A DNA stretch of 55,511 nt from an uncultured Prevotella sp. (GCA_934217675.1 CAKQCV010000012.1:1-55511); one strand, 5' to 3'. Shown: positions 8,184 to 17,614, numbered from the stretch's first letter. Numbers and translations: made by a program. Notes: generated by a model not told the origin, from the sequence alone.

Positions 8184-8936
8184 TTATTTCATTTTATATG
8201 TTATTCCTATTGTGCCATACACCGGATACATAGTTTGTTCAATAACATTAAAACTATGTTTAAAGACTCCTGTAAATCCCCAAGACAAATCAACAAATGC
8301 TCCCCACGACTTGTGGAAATGCCAATCTGCACCAAGCATCATTCCCCATTGTAATTTGCGCATATCCTCAGAAAAATCGTATGACCCACGGTCTCCGTCG
8401 GCTACTCCAAGTTCTACTTTTTCTCCCGTAGGATTACCTACACGCAGATAACCATCATAGGCATATCCTTTAAAATTGCGAGAGCGTACATACGAGAAAT
8501 ATGGTCCGAGTTTCAGGGATACTTTATCATTGAATGTGTATGTTGCCAAAAGTGGCAATGTAAGCATCCACTGTTCTGCCTCAGAATGGTTCTTACCTGT
8601 GAACATACCCTCAAGTTCTTGTCCGCCACGCACAATTTTCATGTGGTAGTTCTTTACCGTTGCATCAATATCCATTCCCTTGTTTTCAAGTCTAAGACCT
8701 GTTGTCAAACTCCAATGCCCGGTTAGTGGCTTCTGCACACCAAGTCCTATCATAATACTTGGTGTGAGCTTATATGAATCCAATGAGCGTATAGAAGCAG
8801 GCAGTCCCATTGGGGCAGTTCCGCCAATATTGTAGCCTGCCCTAAGGTCATATTTAAGATTATCGAAAATCCCGACAGCCTTTACAGGTATCAAGACCAA
8901 AGATGCCAAAAGCAATAGTATAATGGTTTTCTTCAT
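8184..8936 (-). CDS. Outer-membrane beta-barrel protein, PorT-like
   Basis: A 250-aa protein with a signal peptide (about 1-20) and alternating amphipathic strands ending in aromatic residues, typical of the 8-stranded PorT/OmpX-like barrels of Bacteroidetes: YDLRAGYNIGG near the start, WSLTTGLRLENKG, VSLKLGPYFSY, WGAFVDLSWGF and a terminal GTIGITYKMK strand. It lies in the middle of the four-gene secreted-protein operon, 11 nt after the PCMD lipoprotein gene, and might anchor or export its partners. No specific function is supported. Confidence 0.75.
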   Translation of the reverse strand: MKKTIILLLLASLVLIPVKAVGIFDNLKYDLRAGYNIGGTAPMGLPASIRSLDSYKLTPSIMIGLGVQKPLTGHWSLTTGLRLENKGMDIDATVKNYHMKIVRGGQELEGMFTGKNHSEAEQWMLTLPLLATYTFNDKVSLKLGPYFSYVRSRNFKGYAYDGYLRVGNPTGEKVELGVADGDRGSYDFSEDMRKLQWGMMLGADWHFHKSWGAFVDLSWGFTGVFKHSFNVIEQTMYPVYGTIGITYKMK

Positions 8937-8947
8937 ATTCTAATTCT

Positions 8948-10105
8948 TTATTCACAAATCAATTCAAATTCGTCAACGCACAGCGTACTGCCGATGGCAC
9001 CCTCAAACTTGTCGCCTTCAACACTTGAAGAACATACTACAGTTATACTATAGCCATTGTTTTCAAGCAATGTCTTGTCAAGTTCCGCTTTATATACGAA
9101 ACTGATGTCAAAAGTCTTCCATCCGTCAGTCTCGCTTATCTCTCCAAGATCTGCGATAGCAACGATATTCTGGTTTGTCTTAACATCATTGCCATTAAGC
9201 ACCAAAGAATGTCCATCAGCATCATGGTTGCGATACAGCACCGCATATATGCTACCTTTGTCTATTCTTCCGTCGATTTTCTTTCCATCTTTATCTTGAA
9301 ATTTCTCTCCAGGATTATATTTATAATATCCTGTAAGGCGCAATGGCTTCTTTGTGAATGGCAAACCAAAGCATGTACACAGCATTGTATTTGTCAGAGC
9401 TGGTTTAGGGTCGAATACTCCAAGAAACAGATTACCTGCAGCAAGTCGTCTTTTGGCAATAACTCCAAACATTCCGGTGTCGCTTGTGGTAAGTTTCACG
9501 TATTTTCCAAACCTTCCACTCTCCGGACCATTACCGTCGTTCATGGAAACAGTAGGATACTCTTCCGGTTTTGCATTGCCATTGCTAAGCTTAAACCCTG
9601 CATTTCCTGTTGCCCAATCATATATTTTCTTTCCGTTCGGACTTAAATCATACCAAACGTGATACTTTTCTACATTATTCTCCGAATAAGTTTCAAAGTT
9701 CTCAAAATGATATACTGTTGGCAGTTCACTTATCCCGAAGCTAACATTATATTCTCGTGTCCAAGACCTATCTTCTGATGTTACAGTATACTTTACCTTC
9801 TTTTCATCGGAGAAATCAAATTCAGTACCACTCTCTGGATATATTGTAGCTCCCGGTGTCAAGTCAAACTGCGGAGACATCTTTGTAACGTCAGCTCCAG
9901 GCTTAATATAAAATGTTATATCTGAAGCATTTGATCTTACATTTATCAAGGTGTCGCTCATCTGTGCAAAAACGGCTTCAGGTTTATCAACATGTACAAA
10001 AGCTTGCAATATATCACACTCCGCATTGGGAGCCTCATCCTTGAAACATGATGTTAGCATTGAACATAATGCTAAGGATGAAACAAAAAACAATGATTTC
10101 CTCAT
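8948..10105 (-). CDS. PCMD-domain lipoprotein
   Basis: A 385-aa predicted lipoprotein (lipobox SMLTSCF near residue 20). Residues about 30-125 form an Ig-like module with the ITFYIKPGADVTKMSPQFDL pattern seen before PCMD domains. Residues about 130-385 match the PCMD domain layout: FENFETY at its start, a DWATGNAG segment, the LRLTGYYKYNPG strand and a final SSSVEGDKFEGAIGSTL segment. It is the first gene of the operon that continues to 5949 and follows a good promoter. It probably sits on the outer membrane and binds a glycan; that role is inferred from the family. Confidence 0.75.
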   Translation of the reverse strand: MRKSLFFVSSLALCSMLTSCFKDEAPNAECDILQAFVHVDKPEAVFAQMSDTLINVRSNASDITFYIKPGADVTKMSPQFDLTPGATIYPESGTEFDFSDEKKVKYTVTSEDRSWTREYNVSFGISELPTVYHFENFETYSENNVEKYHVWYDLSPNGKKIYDWATGNAGFKLSNGNAKPEEYPTVSMNDGNGPESGRFGKYVKLTTSDTGMFGVIAKRRLAAGNLFLGVFDPKPALTNTMLCTCFGLPFTKKPLRLTGYYKYNPGEKFQDKDGKKIDGRIDKGSIYAVLYRNHDADGHSLVLNGNDVKTNQNIVAIADLGEISETDGWKTFDISFVYKAELDKTLLENNGYSITVVCSSSVEGDKFEGAIGSTLCVDEFELICE

Positions 10106-10223
10106 CTAACAATTATATATAATACATTTATACTGACATAAATCTGAACAAGCTACATAATACAGCCTGTCATAAACTGCATCATGATAATGATTATAGT
10201 CAATACAATTCTTTTTACCGTGA

Positions 10224-10254
10224 CAAAGTTACGGTAAAAAACATTAACTCACAA
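10224..10254 (-). promoter_or_regulatory. Promoter of the secreted-protein operon
   Basis: On the minus strand a -7 box TAACTTTG (10224-10231) is preceded by TTGT (10251-10254) with a 19-bp spacer. Transcription would begin near 10217, giving a leader of about 110 nt ahead of 10105. The -7 box matches TAnnTTTG fully; the -33 box is TTG only. Confidence 0.55.
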
Positions 10255-10301
10255 GTATTTGCAGACAAATTGAAAAATTTTATGCCACTAAAGGACGTTA
10301 A

Positions 10302-11225
10302 TTAGAATTCTACATAATATTTCAAACGTTCTATGTCTTCTTTAGTAAAAGAATCAAGAAGCTTCAATTCGGACATTGATTTAAGCGTTCCATGAAGTCT
10401 ACGATAGTCTACAATATCTTTTGCCTGATAGAAATTTATATAAGGATGCTGGCGCAACTGCCGATATGAAAGTTTATTCAAATTTAGCTTTCTTATCACC
10501 GAACGGTCTACAGCTACATAATGAACAACGGACTCTGGTATGCCATCTATTTCCAACAATTGATTAGAAGAATAAAAACCGCCTAACCTTTCTCTATACC
10601 GGCATATAGCATTGGCATACGAACTTCCTATACCTGGAATCTTCTTTAACTGTGTAGTATCGGAGCCGTTAAGGGCAATATGCTCACCAGACTTTAGCTT
10701 ATATGGATATTTCAACGTGTCTCTTGACAATGGCTTGTCTGTATGCCTGTCTGAAACTTCGTACAACTCGCCGGAATTTCCATAAACGTCTGATGCCGGA
10801 CGGTAATCGTCACTGATATGAATATAAGGTGCCAACATTTCGTATTGCTTCTTTGTCAAGCCATAAAGTCTTGCAAAATCTGTTGGTTTACGATAAACAC
10901 CTCCTGCAGAACGATACTTATATATATTTCTTACCATCCAAGGTTGGAGTCCAAGTTTTAATAGTTCTGTACTGTCTGCTGTATTTGGATCGAAATCAAA
11001 GAGTTCAATTTCTTTATTGCCTTTTGAATAAGAAACGGATTCGCCATTATTATATTTCTCATAAGGCATTTCATGTTTCTCGTTCTCTGAATCTTTGCTT
11101 TCCGGCATCTGACCATCAATACCTGAAAGTCTGAAGACTAGTACACATACCACAACAAGCATACCGCCAATAGCAGCATACTTCCGGTCATTCGGGGGTA
11201 TATAAAACTTATCCTTTAAATTCAT
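10302..11225 (-). CDS. Helix-hairpin-helix (ComEA-like) membrane protein
   Basis: A 307-aa protein with one N-terminal membrane segment (about 17-33) and at least three HhH-type modules: residues about 80-135 (LLKLGLQPWMVRNIYKYRSA), about 190-240 (LKKIPGIGSSYANAICRYRE, the best GIG-type hairpin) and about 255-307 (KDIVDYRRLHG). Such modules bind DNA non-specifically in ComEA-type competence proteins and are common in Bacteroidetes as membrane-anchored HhH proteins. It is the last gene of a minus-strand run after the CYTH gene. dprA elsewhere in the window is also competence-related, but no complete uptake system is present here. Confidence 0.8.
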   Translation of the reverse strand: MNLKDKFYIPPNDRKYAAIGGMLVVVCVLVFRLSGIDGQMPESKDSENEKHEMPYEKYNNGESVSYSKGNKEIELFDFDPNTADSTELLKLGLQPWMVRNIYKYRSAGGVYRKPTDFARLYGLTKKQYEMLAPYIHISDDYRPASDVYGNSGELYEVSDRHTDKPLSRDTLKYPYKLKSGEHIALNGSDTTQLKKIPGIGSSYANAICRYRERLGGFYSSNQLLEIDGIPESVVHYVAVDRSVIRKLNLNKLSYRQLRQHPYINFYQAKDIVDYRRLHGTLKSMSELKLLDSFTKEDIERLKYYVEF

Positions 11226-11248
11226 TGGCGTGCAAGTTCTGATACTCT

Positions 11249-11755
11249 TTATCTATATTCTTCAGGAAGTTCATTCTTCCATTCAGAAAACGGAATCCGT
11301 CTGAGATATGAATTATAGAAGCGTGGATCTCCTGTAACTTCTTCTGCTATAAAGTCTGGCTTATCATAGCTCTCATTTTCACGACCGAGTTCTACCTCAG
11401 CCATGACAAGTCCCTCATTATCTCCATAGAACTCATCAATTTCAAAAATATGGTTCCCGTTTTTTACGAGAAAACGGGTTTTGTCTATGATTCCTGGCTC
11501 ACAAAGCTGCATTAGGTGCTCCGCCTCATCAAGAGTTATCTCTTTTTCAAACTCATACCTCGTCATTCCACCATGACTTGAAGGTCCTTTTATTGTAAGG
11601 AAGCCCTTGTCGTCACGAATACGGACACGCACAGTACGACCATGTTCACTACATATATATCCCTGTTTAATACGCGACGATGAATACGCTTTTTTCTTGT
11701 ATTCACCGCCACGTTTATGAACGAGAAATTTTCTTTCTATTTCTAATCCACTCAT
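11249..11755 (-). CDS. CYTH domain protein
   Basis: A 168-aa cytosolic protein of the CYTH superfamily (triphosphate tunnel metalloenzymes; class IV adenylate cyclase/thiamine triphosphatase fold). The N-terminal EIERKFLV motif defines the family and fixes the start at 11755, since a longer reading frame to 11827 would overlap the small gene upstream. Further tunnel residues are visible: RVRIRDDKGFLTIKG and YEFEKEI, then DKTRF and FEIDEF. Bacterial members usually hydrolyse inorganic triphosphate; the substrate here is not determined. The start is 5 nt from the stop of the 46-aa membrane protein gene, so the two are coupled. Confidence 0.9.
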   Translation of the reverse strand: MSGLEIERKFLVHKRGGEYKKKAYSSSRIKQGYICSEHGRTVRVRIRDDKGFLTIKGPSSHGGMTRYEFEKEITLDEAEHLMQLCEPGIIDKTRFLVKNGNHIFEIDEFYGDNEGLVMAEVELGRENESYDKPDFIAEEVTGDPRFYNSYLRRIPFSEWKNELPEEYR

Positions 11756-11760
11756 TTTAA

Positions 11761-11901
11761 TTATGACTGAGTTATATAAAATATCAAAAATGCCAACGCA
11801 CCTAAGCCTAAAGCAATCAAAAGCCAATTAAACACTTTTGCACCTTGTTCTGCCTGACGCTTCTGATAGCGTTCACGACGTATTTTTCCATTCTTACTCA
11901 T
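11761..11901 (-). CDS. 46-aa single-pass membrane protein
   Basis: A short open frame with ATG at 11899-11901 and TAA at 11761-11763. The product starts MSKNGKIRRERYQKRQAEQG, a strongly basic head, followed by one hydrophobic helix (about residues 22-43, FNWLLIALGLGALAFLIFYI) and ends ITQS. A positive N-terminus and single transmembrane segment suggest an inner-membrane microprotein with the head in the cytosol. It fits exactly between prfB and the CYTH gene in the same direction, which supports it being a real gene. Function unknown. Confidence 0.7.
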   Translation of the reverse strand: MSKNGKIRRERYQKRQAEQGAKVFNWLLIALGLGALAFLIFYITQS

Positions 11902-11960
11902 AGTATTGTAGTTTTGATTGATTATATTTGTCTGGCACGAATGCCTGTTTTTTTCGTTTA

Positions 11961-13085
11961 CTATTGTTCCTCATCATTGACAGGGAACTCCATAAGATAT
12001 GCTTTAATAAAGTCGTCTATTTTGCCATCCATCACACCGTCAACATCTGACGTCTGATAGTTAGTACGATGATCTTTCACACGACGGTCGTCAAAGACAT
12101 AACTTCTAATCTGACTGCCCCACTCTATTTTTTTCTTTCCTGCCTCGATCTTAGCTTGAGCTTCCAAACGCTTTTTCATAGCTCGATCATATAGTTGCGA
12201 CTTCAAGAGTCGCATAGCATTGTTCCTATTTTCAAGCTGTTTACGGCTCTCCGTATTTTCAATGAGGATTTCTTCTTCTTCACCTGTATCCGGATCTGTA
12301 TATTGATAACGCAAACGCACACCGGTTTCCACCTTATTCACATTCTGTCCGCCAGCACCACCACTTCTAAACAAATCCCAGCTAACCTTTGAGGGGTCTA
12401 CATAGACCTCAATTGTATCATCTACAAGAGGAGATACAAAGACGCTGGCAAAACTTGTCATTCGTTTGCCTTGCGCATTAAACGGAGAAACTCTAACTAA
12501 TCTATGCACGCCATTCTCACTCTTCAGATAGCCATAAGCATAGTCACCACCTTCAATCTCCATTGTGACGCTTTTTATTCCAGCTTCATCACCCTCTTGA
12601 AGGTTGCTTATTGTAACTTTATGTCCATGAGACTCAGCCCAGCGCATATACATTCTCATAAGCATAGAAGCCCAGTCTTGACTTTCTGTTCCACCTGCTC
12701 CTGAATTTATCTTCAGGACACAATCCATAGGATCCTCTTTCTGGCGTAGCATATTTTTAAGTTCAAGGTCTTCAATTGCCTTTATTGCTTTTGAATAATC
12801 ATTATCAACTTCTTCCTCTGTCACCATATCATCATGGTAGAAATCGAAAGCAAGCTGCAGTTCATCAGCAAGAGTACGTACTTCTTTATATCCAACGAGC
12901 CATTTTTCGATACCCTTCACCTTTTTCATCTGCTCTTGGGCTCTCTTTGGGTCATCCCAAAAGTCTGGGGCTTGTGTACGAAGTTGTTCTTCCTCAAACT
13001 CTACTTTTTTCTTGTCTATATCCAAATAATGGTGCAAAGCGTCTGCACGCTCCATCACATCTTTCAGTTGTTCCTGAGTAATCAT
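11961..13085 (-). CDS. prfB: Peptide chain release factor 2
   Basis: A 374-aa class I release factor that frees the peptide at UGA and UAA codons. The SPF codon-recognition motif (RVSPFNAQGKR) and the GGQ motif of the peptidyl-transferase arm (GGAGGQNVNKVETGV) are both present. Many bacteria regulate prfB by a programmed +1 frameshift at an in-frame UGA after the YL codon pair near residue 25. Here the corresponding codons read TAT TTG GAT, with no UGA, so translation is continuous and the autoregulatory frameshift is absent. It lies 39 nt downstream of the acyl-CoA ligase gene. Confidence 0.95.
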   Translation of the reverse strand: MITQEQLKDVMERADALHHYLDIDKKKVEFEEEQLRTQAPDFWDDPKRAQEQMKKVKGIEKWLVGYKEVRTLADELQLAFDFYHDDMVTEEEVDNDYSKAIKAIEDLELKNMLRQKEDPMDCVLKINSGAGGTESQDWASMLMRMYMRWAESHGHKVTISNLQEGDEAGIKSVTMEIEGGDYAYGYLKSENGVHRLVRVSPFNAQGKRMTSFASVFVSPLVDDTIEVYVDPSKVSWDLFRSGGAGGQNVNKVETGVRLRYQYTDPDTGEEEEILIENTESRKQLENRNNAMRLLKSQLYDRAMKKRLEAQAKIEAGKKKIEWGSQIRSYVFDDRRVKDHRTNYQTSDVDGVMDGKIDDFIKAYLMEFPVNDEEQ

Positions 13086-13124
13086 TTTATTCAGTTTTGA
13101 GTATACATAATGAGAAACATATAC

Positions 13125-14936
13125 TTATTCCTCATACATTTTCTCTATTTCGTCCTTATAATGTTCGTTTATCACTTTCCGTCGCATCTTCAGCGTGTTT
13201 GTCAATTCACCGCTCTCCATTGTGAAAGGTTTTGGAAGCAGCGTGAAGCGCTTTATCTGCTCATAGTGTGCAAGCTGCTGCTGCAATGTTTCTATACGTT
13301 CCATCATCATTGCATGCACTTTTTCATTTACACACAGCTCCTCCCTACTGTTATATTCTATTCCGTTTGCTTTGGCATATTCCGCAAGAGCCTTATACTC
13401 TGGAATTATTAGGGCGGAAACGAACTTGCGCTGATCGGCAATGATAACAATCTGATCTATAAACTTATCTACAAGCAGTTTTGCTTCTATCATCTGCGGA
13501 GCGATGTATTTGCCATTTGAAGTCTTGAAAAGATCCTTGATACGGTCTTTTAGATACAGTTCACCGTCTTTCATGTATCCTGAATCACCAGTCTTGAAAA
13601 ATCCATCTTCATCAAAAGACTGGGCGGTTATATCAGGACGGTTATAATAGCCTTTAGTGATGGTTGGACCCTTTAAGCAAATTTCTCCAGCTTCGCTTAT
13701 CTTTATTTCTATATTATGAATAGGTCTTCCCACCGAACCTACTGTGTAAGGCATCTCTCCAACTCTGTCGCACGACACGGTGGCAAGGCTCTCGGTCAAG
13801 CCATAACCAACAACCATATTCAAGCCAATTGCATGTACAAATTCTTCAACATGGGAAGATACGGTGGCTCCTGCTGTCGGGAATATATTAGTGTGTTCAA
13901 GTCCAAGTTCATGACGCACCAAGCTGAATACTGTTTTGTTGTACATTTCATATTCAAGATGCAACCCTACAGGTGGACGTTTTCCTCTACTTAGATATTC
14001 TATATTGTGCTTTCTACCAACGGCAAGCGCATGTTTAAACAATTTGCGTTGAACAGCACTTGCATTGTCTATCTTTTCCATTACTCCTGCGTACACTTTT
14101 TCCCAAAAGCGCGGAACTGCACACATACTTGTTGGATGGGTCTCACGCATTGACTGTTGTACTTCCCTTGGATCTGTATTTACAATTAGCGTGGCACCTT
14201 CAGACAGGCAAAGCAGTGTCCATCCCTTTTCAAAGATATGGGCATATGGCAAGAAATTCATTATCCTGTCATTTTCTGTGACATGCACAGCGCTGTCGTT
14301 TGCCTCCAAGGCTGCATGATACTGCAAATGGCTAAGCATAACGCCCTTGCTATCGCCTGTTGTTCCACTGGTATACAGAATGTTTGCCAAATCATTGAAG
14401 TTTGCCTCTGCATAAAGTTTCTCTACTTCTGTTTGTCGTGGAAGATTCTCGCCCAACTTCAAGAAATCATCAAAGTAAAGAGCGTTAGGGTCATTAGCAT
14501 TTATTTTTACCCCTTTGTCGTATATTATGATGCGTTCCAACGACGGACAATGAGCAAGCACTCTGTGTGCTTTGTCGTATTGCTCCTGCTGACCTACAAA
14601 AAGAAACCTCACATTTGCATCGTTTATCATAAATTGTATCTGCTGCTCACTACTCGTAGCATAGAACGGTATCGTGACGGCACGTATTCCCCATGCTCCA
14701 AAATCGCTGAATATATATTGCACGCTGTTTTGAGAGAATACTCCTATATTTTCCTGTGGTTTCACTCCAAGGTTCAGAAGAGCATTAGACACAACTTTCA
14801 CTTTATGTGAAAATTCATTCCATGAATATGTTTTCCACGTCTTGCCACCGAAGTCCCTATAGATAAGAGCTTCACGGTCACCATACTTTTTTGCCTGGTC
14901 ATGCACCAGAACCGACAAATGACTTTTCGTCTGCAT
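13125..14936 (-). CDS. Long-chain fatty acid-CoA ligase (AMP-binding)
   Basis: A 603-aa ANL-superfamily adenylate-forming enzyme that activates a fatty acid to acyl-AMP and then acyl-CoA. The AMP-binding P-loop YTSGTTGDSKGVMLSH lies near residue 190; the later motifs VVGYGLTES, FFKTGDSGYMKDGELYL and KDLFKTSNGKYIAPQ (A10-like lysine) are in order. The length and the SNGKYIAPQ signature match the long-chain/AMP-dependent synthetases of Bacteroidetes. It has its own promoter and is probably co-transcribed with prfB below it. In this phylum the enzyme more likely recycles exogenous or membrane-derived fatty acids than feeds a full beta-oxidation path. Confidence 0.9.
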   Translation of the reverse strand: MQTKSHLSVLVHDQAKKYGDREALIYRDFGGKTWKTYSWNEFSHKVKVVSNALLNLGVKPQENIGVFSQNSVQYIFSDFGAWGIRAVTIPFYATSSEQQIQFMINDANVRFLFVGQQEQYDKAHRVLAHCPSLERIIIYDKGVKINANDPNALYFDDFLKLGENLPRQTEVEKLYAEANFNDLANILYTSGTTGDSKGVMLSHLQYHAALEANDSAVHVTENDRIMNFLPYAHIFEKGWTLLCLSEGATLIVNTDPREVQQSMRETHPTSMCAVPRFWEKVYAGVMEKIDNASAVQRKLFKHALAVGRKHNIEYLSRGKRPPVGLHLEYEMYNKTVFSLVRHELGLEHTNIFPTAGATVSSHVEEFVHAIGLNMVVGYGLTESLATVSCDRVGEMPYTVGSVGRPIHNIEIKISEAGEICLKGPTITKGYYNRPDITAQSFDEDGFFKTGDSGYMKDGELYLKDRIKDLFKTSNGKYIAPQMIEAKLLVDKFIDQIVIIADQRKFVSALIIPEYKALAEYAKANGIEYNSREELCVNEKVHAMMMERIETLQQQLAHYEQIKRFTLLPKPFTMESGELTNTLKMRRKVINEHYKDEIEKMYEE

Positions 14937-15021
14937 AATGTTTCGTTTTTATTGTGCTGCTATATAATGATTACGTCTTATACCATTTGGCACAAGACAT
15001 AATTACAGCACCTAATTTATG

Positions 15022-15052
15022 CAAAGATAATCCAAATCAATATAAAAACAAA
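15022..15052 (-). promoter_or_regulatory. Promoter of acyl-CoA ligase gene
   Basis: On the minus strand TATCTTTG (15022-15029) is preceded by TTTG (15049-15052) with a 19-bp spacer, a full match to the Bacteroidetes promoter. It lies about 85 bp upstream of the start at 14936. Confidence 0.65.
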
Positions 15053-15095
15053 ACAAATCTTTTTCTTTTTCACATCATCTGTAATGTTTTTATAT

Positions 15096-15147
15096 AAAGA
15101 AATGCCATTCTCCGTTTATATTTGCTTTCGGAGAATGGCATTTCTTT
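15096..15147 (-). terminator. Strong hairpin after S41 protease
   Basis: A 19-bp perfect stem: AAAGAAATGCCATTCTCCG (15096-15114) with CGGAGAATGGCATTTCTTT (15129-15147), 14-nt loop. It sits 15 nt past the stop of the minus-strand protease gene and separates it from the acyl-CoA ligase promoter. Confidence 0.75.
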
Positions 15148-15161
15148 ATTTACTCTTTTCT

Positions 15162-16832
15162 TTATTTTTTAGGCTGAAGCAACTCTCTGTATGCATCAGG
15201 ATTGTTTATCAGTTTACATGCCTCCTGCATTTGCTTATCATAGTTCAGGTTATTTTCAATTGCACCAGCTTGCCAATAATAAGCTGCAACGATATCTGCT
15301 CCTATAATCTGCTTTATCAATTGTTTGTTGCGTTCAAGGTCTGTTGCGAGATTATGTTTTAATTTTTTCTCTAAAGCATCAAACTCCGTCTTTGCATCAT
15401 CATAATATCCCTCAAATGTTGCTATCTTCTTTAAACGGTCAAGCACTTTACCACTTTCCGCATCATACTTAAAGCCACTATTTAGAACTCTTTGCTTAAA
15501 GTCGTTGTAATCTTCATCGGATATTTCAAACTTGTCTGCTGGGGCTATTGTTGGATGCTTTGCTATATAGTCTATCTCATAATTCAACAGAACTTCTGTT
15601 GAATCAAGTCCTGTAACACTCAAATAATATGCAATATTTGGCAGCGAATCGGGCTTTACTTCTACATCAGGCTTTATTCCACCTCCGTCGCGCACTTCTC
15701 TGCCATTCTTGGTATAGAATACTTTTGTCAAGCTGTCTGGGATATGTTCTGTATATCCTCCATGGATGTGCTTGTAGTTTATTGCCTGTATACAACGGTT
15801 ACTTGGTATATAGTATTTTCCTGTTGTCAGTTTCAGCTGTCCATTATAAGGCAAATCAACAGGAGCTTGCACTAGTCCCTTTCCATAAGTTCTTGTTCCA
15901 AGTACAACAGCACGGTCAAGATCTTGCATACTGCCTGATGTTATCTCACTCGCAGAAGCCGTTTCACCATTGACCATTATCACAATTGGCATCACCGTAT
16001 CTATAGGTTCCACAGTAGTTTTATAATCATTGTTCATGCGCTTCATTTTTCCTCTTGTTCTTACAAGTGTAATGTCTTTTGGCACAAACATATTCACTAT
16101 CTGCACTGCTTCACTTACAGAACCACCTCCATTGCCACGAAGATCGAATACCAAACCTTTCATCCCTCTATGTTTAAGGTCAATAAATGCACGACGCACA
16201 TCTTTTGAACAACCATCTGTAAAGCTATTAAGATTTATATATCCAATACTGTCCTTGCGCATTCCGTAATATGGAAGATACGGCAGCGTTATCGCTCTTC
16301 GTGTTATTCTCATCTGCATTTTCTTTCCTGTTGAAGGGCGCTTAATCTTCAGAAGAAAAGTTGTGCCAGGATCACCTCTTAAATGAGAGCTGACATAGCT
16401 TGAATTCTTGTCGGTCATTATTGTATCATCAATACTCAAGATGATATCACCTTTTTTCAATCCTGCCTCTGCTGCCGGACTGCCTTCGTATGGCTCATCA
16501 ATAACAATTCTGCCCAACTGCATATTTGGACGAATAATAGCCCCGATACCGACATATTTTCCTGTTAGCATCTTCTTTAACTTGTTAACTTCGTTTTCTG
16601 GATAATATTCTGTATATGGATCCAGCGAATTCAACATTCCTTTTATACCTGTGCCAATAACCTCGTCTGCATCAAGGGTATCAACATATATCATGTCAAG
16701 ATAACGATAGATATCGTTAAACACTTCAATATTCTTTGACACCTTGAAATCATGGTCTTTGTCATTCTGTGCTTTTACAGAATTTATAGCAACAGCTATC
16801 ACAACGACTGCGAACAACAGTATTTTTTTCAT
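15162..16832 (-). CDS. S41 carboxy-terminal processing protease
   Basis: A 556-aa exported serine protease of the CtpA/Prc family with a signal peptide (about 1-21). A PDZ domain lies at about residues 90-175 (GSPAAEAGLKKGDIILSIDD). The S41 catalytic core follows (about 190-375): FDLRGNGGG, the nucleophile serine in NGETASASEI and the catalytic lysine in GTRTYGKGLVQ. A C-terminal helical extension of about 150 residues is usual in Bacteroidetes homologues. It would act in the periplasm on C-termini of envelope proteins. It is transcribed divergently from rnhB. Confidence 0.92.
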   Translation of the reverse strand: MKKILLFAVVVIAVAINSVKAQNDKDHDFKVSKNIEVFNDIYRYLDMIYVDTLDADEVIGTGIKGMLNSLDPYTEYYPENEVNKLKKMLTGKYVGIGAIIRPNMQLGRIVIDEPYEGSPAAEAGLKKGDIILSIDDTIMTDKNSSYVSSHLRGDPGTTFLLKIKRPSTGKKMQMRITRRAITLPYLPYYGMRKDSIGYINLNSFTDGCSKDVRRAFIDLKHRGMKGLVFDLRGNGGGSVSEAVQIVNMFVPKDITLVRTRGKMKRMNNDYKTTVEPIDTVMPIVIMVNGETASASEITSGSMQDLDRAVVLGTRTYGKGLVQAPVDLPYNGQLKLTTGKYYIPSNRCIQAINYKHIHGGYTEHIPDSLTKVFYTKNGREVRDGGGIKPDVEVKPDSLPNIAYYLSVTGLDSTEVLLNYEIDYIAKHPTIAPADKFEISDEDYNDFKQRVLNSGFKYDAESGKVLDRLKKIATFEGYYDDAKTEFDALEKKLKHNLATDLERNKQLIKQIIGADIVAAYYWQAGAIENNLNYDKQMQEACKLINNPDAYRELLQPKK

Positions 16833-17005
16833 CCTCGTATTGCTTTTCTTTATTATGAATGATATTAAAGTGCAAATCTACAAAAAATACTTGACTTGTA
16901 TTGTCCTATTCTTGTTTTTTAGAATTTAAGACATCCAATATGCGCGAATTTTAATAATATTGCACAATAAATAGACTTCTTTTTCGTCTTACTAATAAAA
17001 AAGCT

Positions 17006-17614
17006 ATGCTTGAAAGTAATTTTTACGATAATCTTATTGAAGCTGGGTGCGATGAAGCTGGACGCGGATGCCTTGCAGGTAGTGTGTATGCAGCAGCTGT
17101 AATTCTTCCACCACATTACAAGAACGAGATGCTTAACGATTCAAAGAAGCTAACAGACAAAAAGCGCAAACAGCTACGAGAAGTCATAGAAAGGGATGCT
17201 GTTGCATGGGCTGTAGGCATCGTATCTCCAGAAGAAATTGACAAGATAAATATTTTAAACGCAAGTTTTCTTGCTATGCACCGGGCTTTGGACCAACTGA
17301 AAATTCGCCCCGAAGCAATTATTGTAGATGGAAACAGATTCAAACCATACAAGAATCTGCCTTACACAACAATAGTGAAAGGAGACGGAAAATATATGTC
17401 TATTGCTGCCGCAAGTATACTTGCAAAAACCTACAGAGATGATTATATGGACAAACTTGCTGACAAATTTCCACAGTATGACTGGAAAAGCAACAAAGGA
17501 TATCCAACAAAAAAGCACCGCGAGGCAATACGCTTAAATGGCGTCACCCCTTACCACCGCTTGAGTTATAATCTTCTTGGCAGTGATGAACTTTCTCTAG
17601 ATTTCAAAGATTAA
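17006..17614 (+). CDS. rnhB: Ribonuclease HII
   Basis: A 202-aa type 2 RNase H, which cuts the RNA strand of RNA-DNA hybrids and removes single ribonucleotides from DNA. The diagnostic [12 protein letters not shown] motif (catalytic Asp-Glu) is at residues about 14-25; the third acidic residue is in AIIVDGN, and the conserved [14 protein letters not shown] and YGW-like [14 protein letters not shown] segments follow. Length matches the family. Monocistronic, followed by the tRNA-Asn gene on the same strand with its own promoter. Confidence 0.95.
   Translation: MLESNFYDNLIEAGCDEAGRGCLAGSVYAAAVILPPHYKNEMLNDSKKLTDKKRKQLREVIERDAVAWAVGIVSPEEIDKINILNASFLAMHRALDQLKIRPEAIIVDGNRFKPYKNLPYTTIVKGDGKYMSIAAASILAKTYRDDYMDKLADKFPQYDWKSNKGYPTKKHREAIRLNGVTPYHRLSYNLLGSDELSLDFKD

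Noticed and set aside
11756..11827. Extended N-terminus of the CYTH protein
   Set aside because: It overlaps the 46-aa gene in another frame and precedes the EIERKF motif with non-conserved residues.
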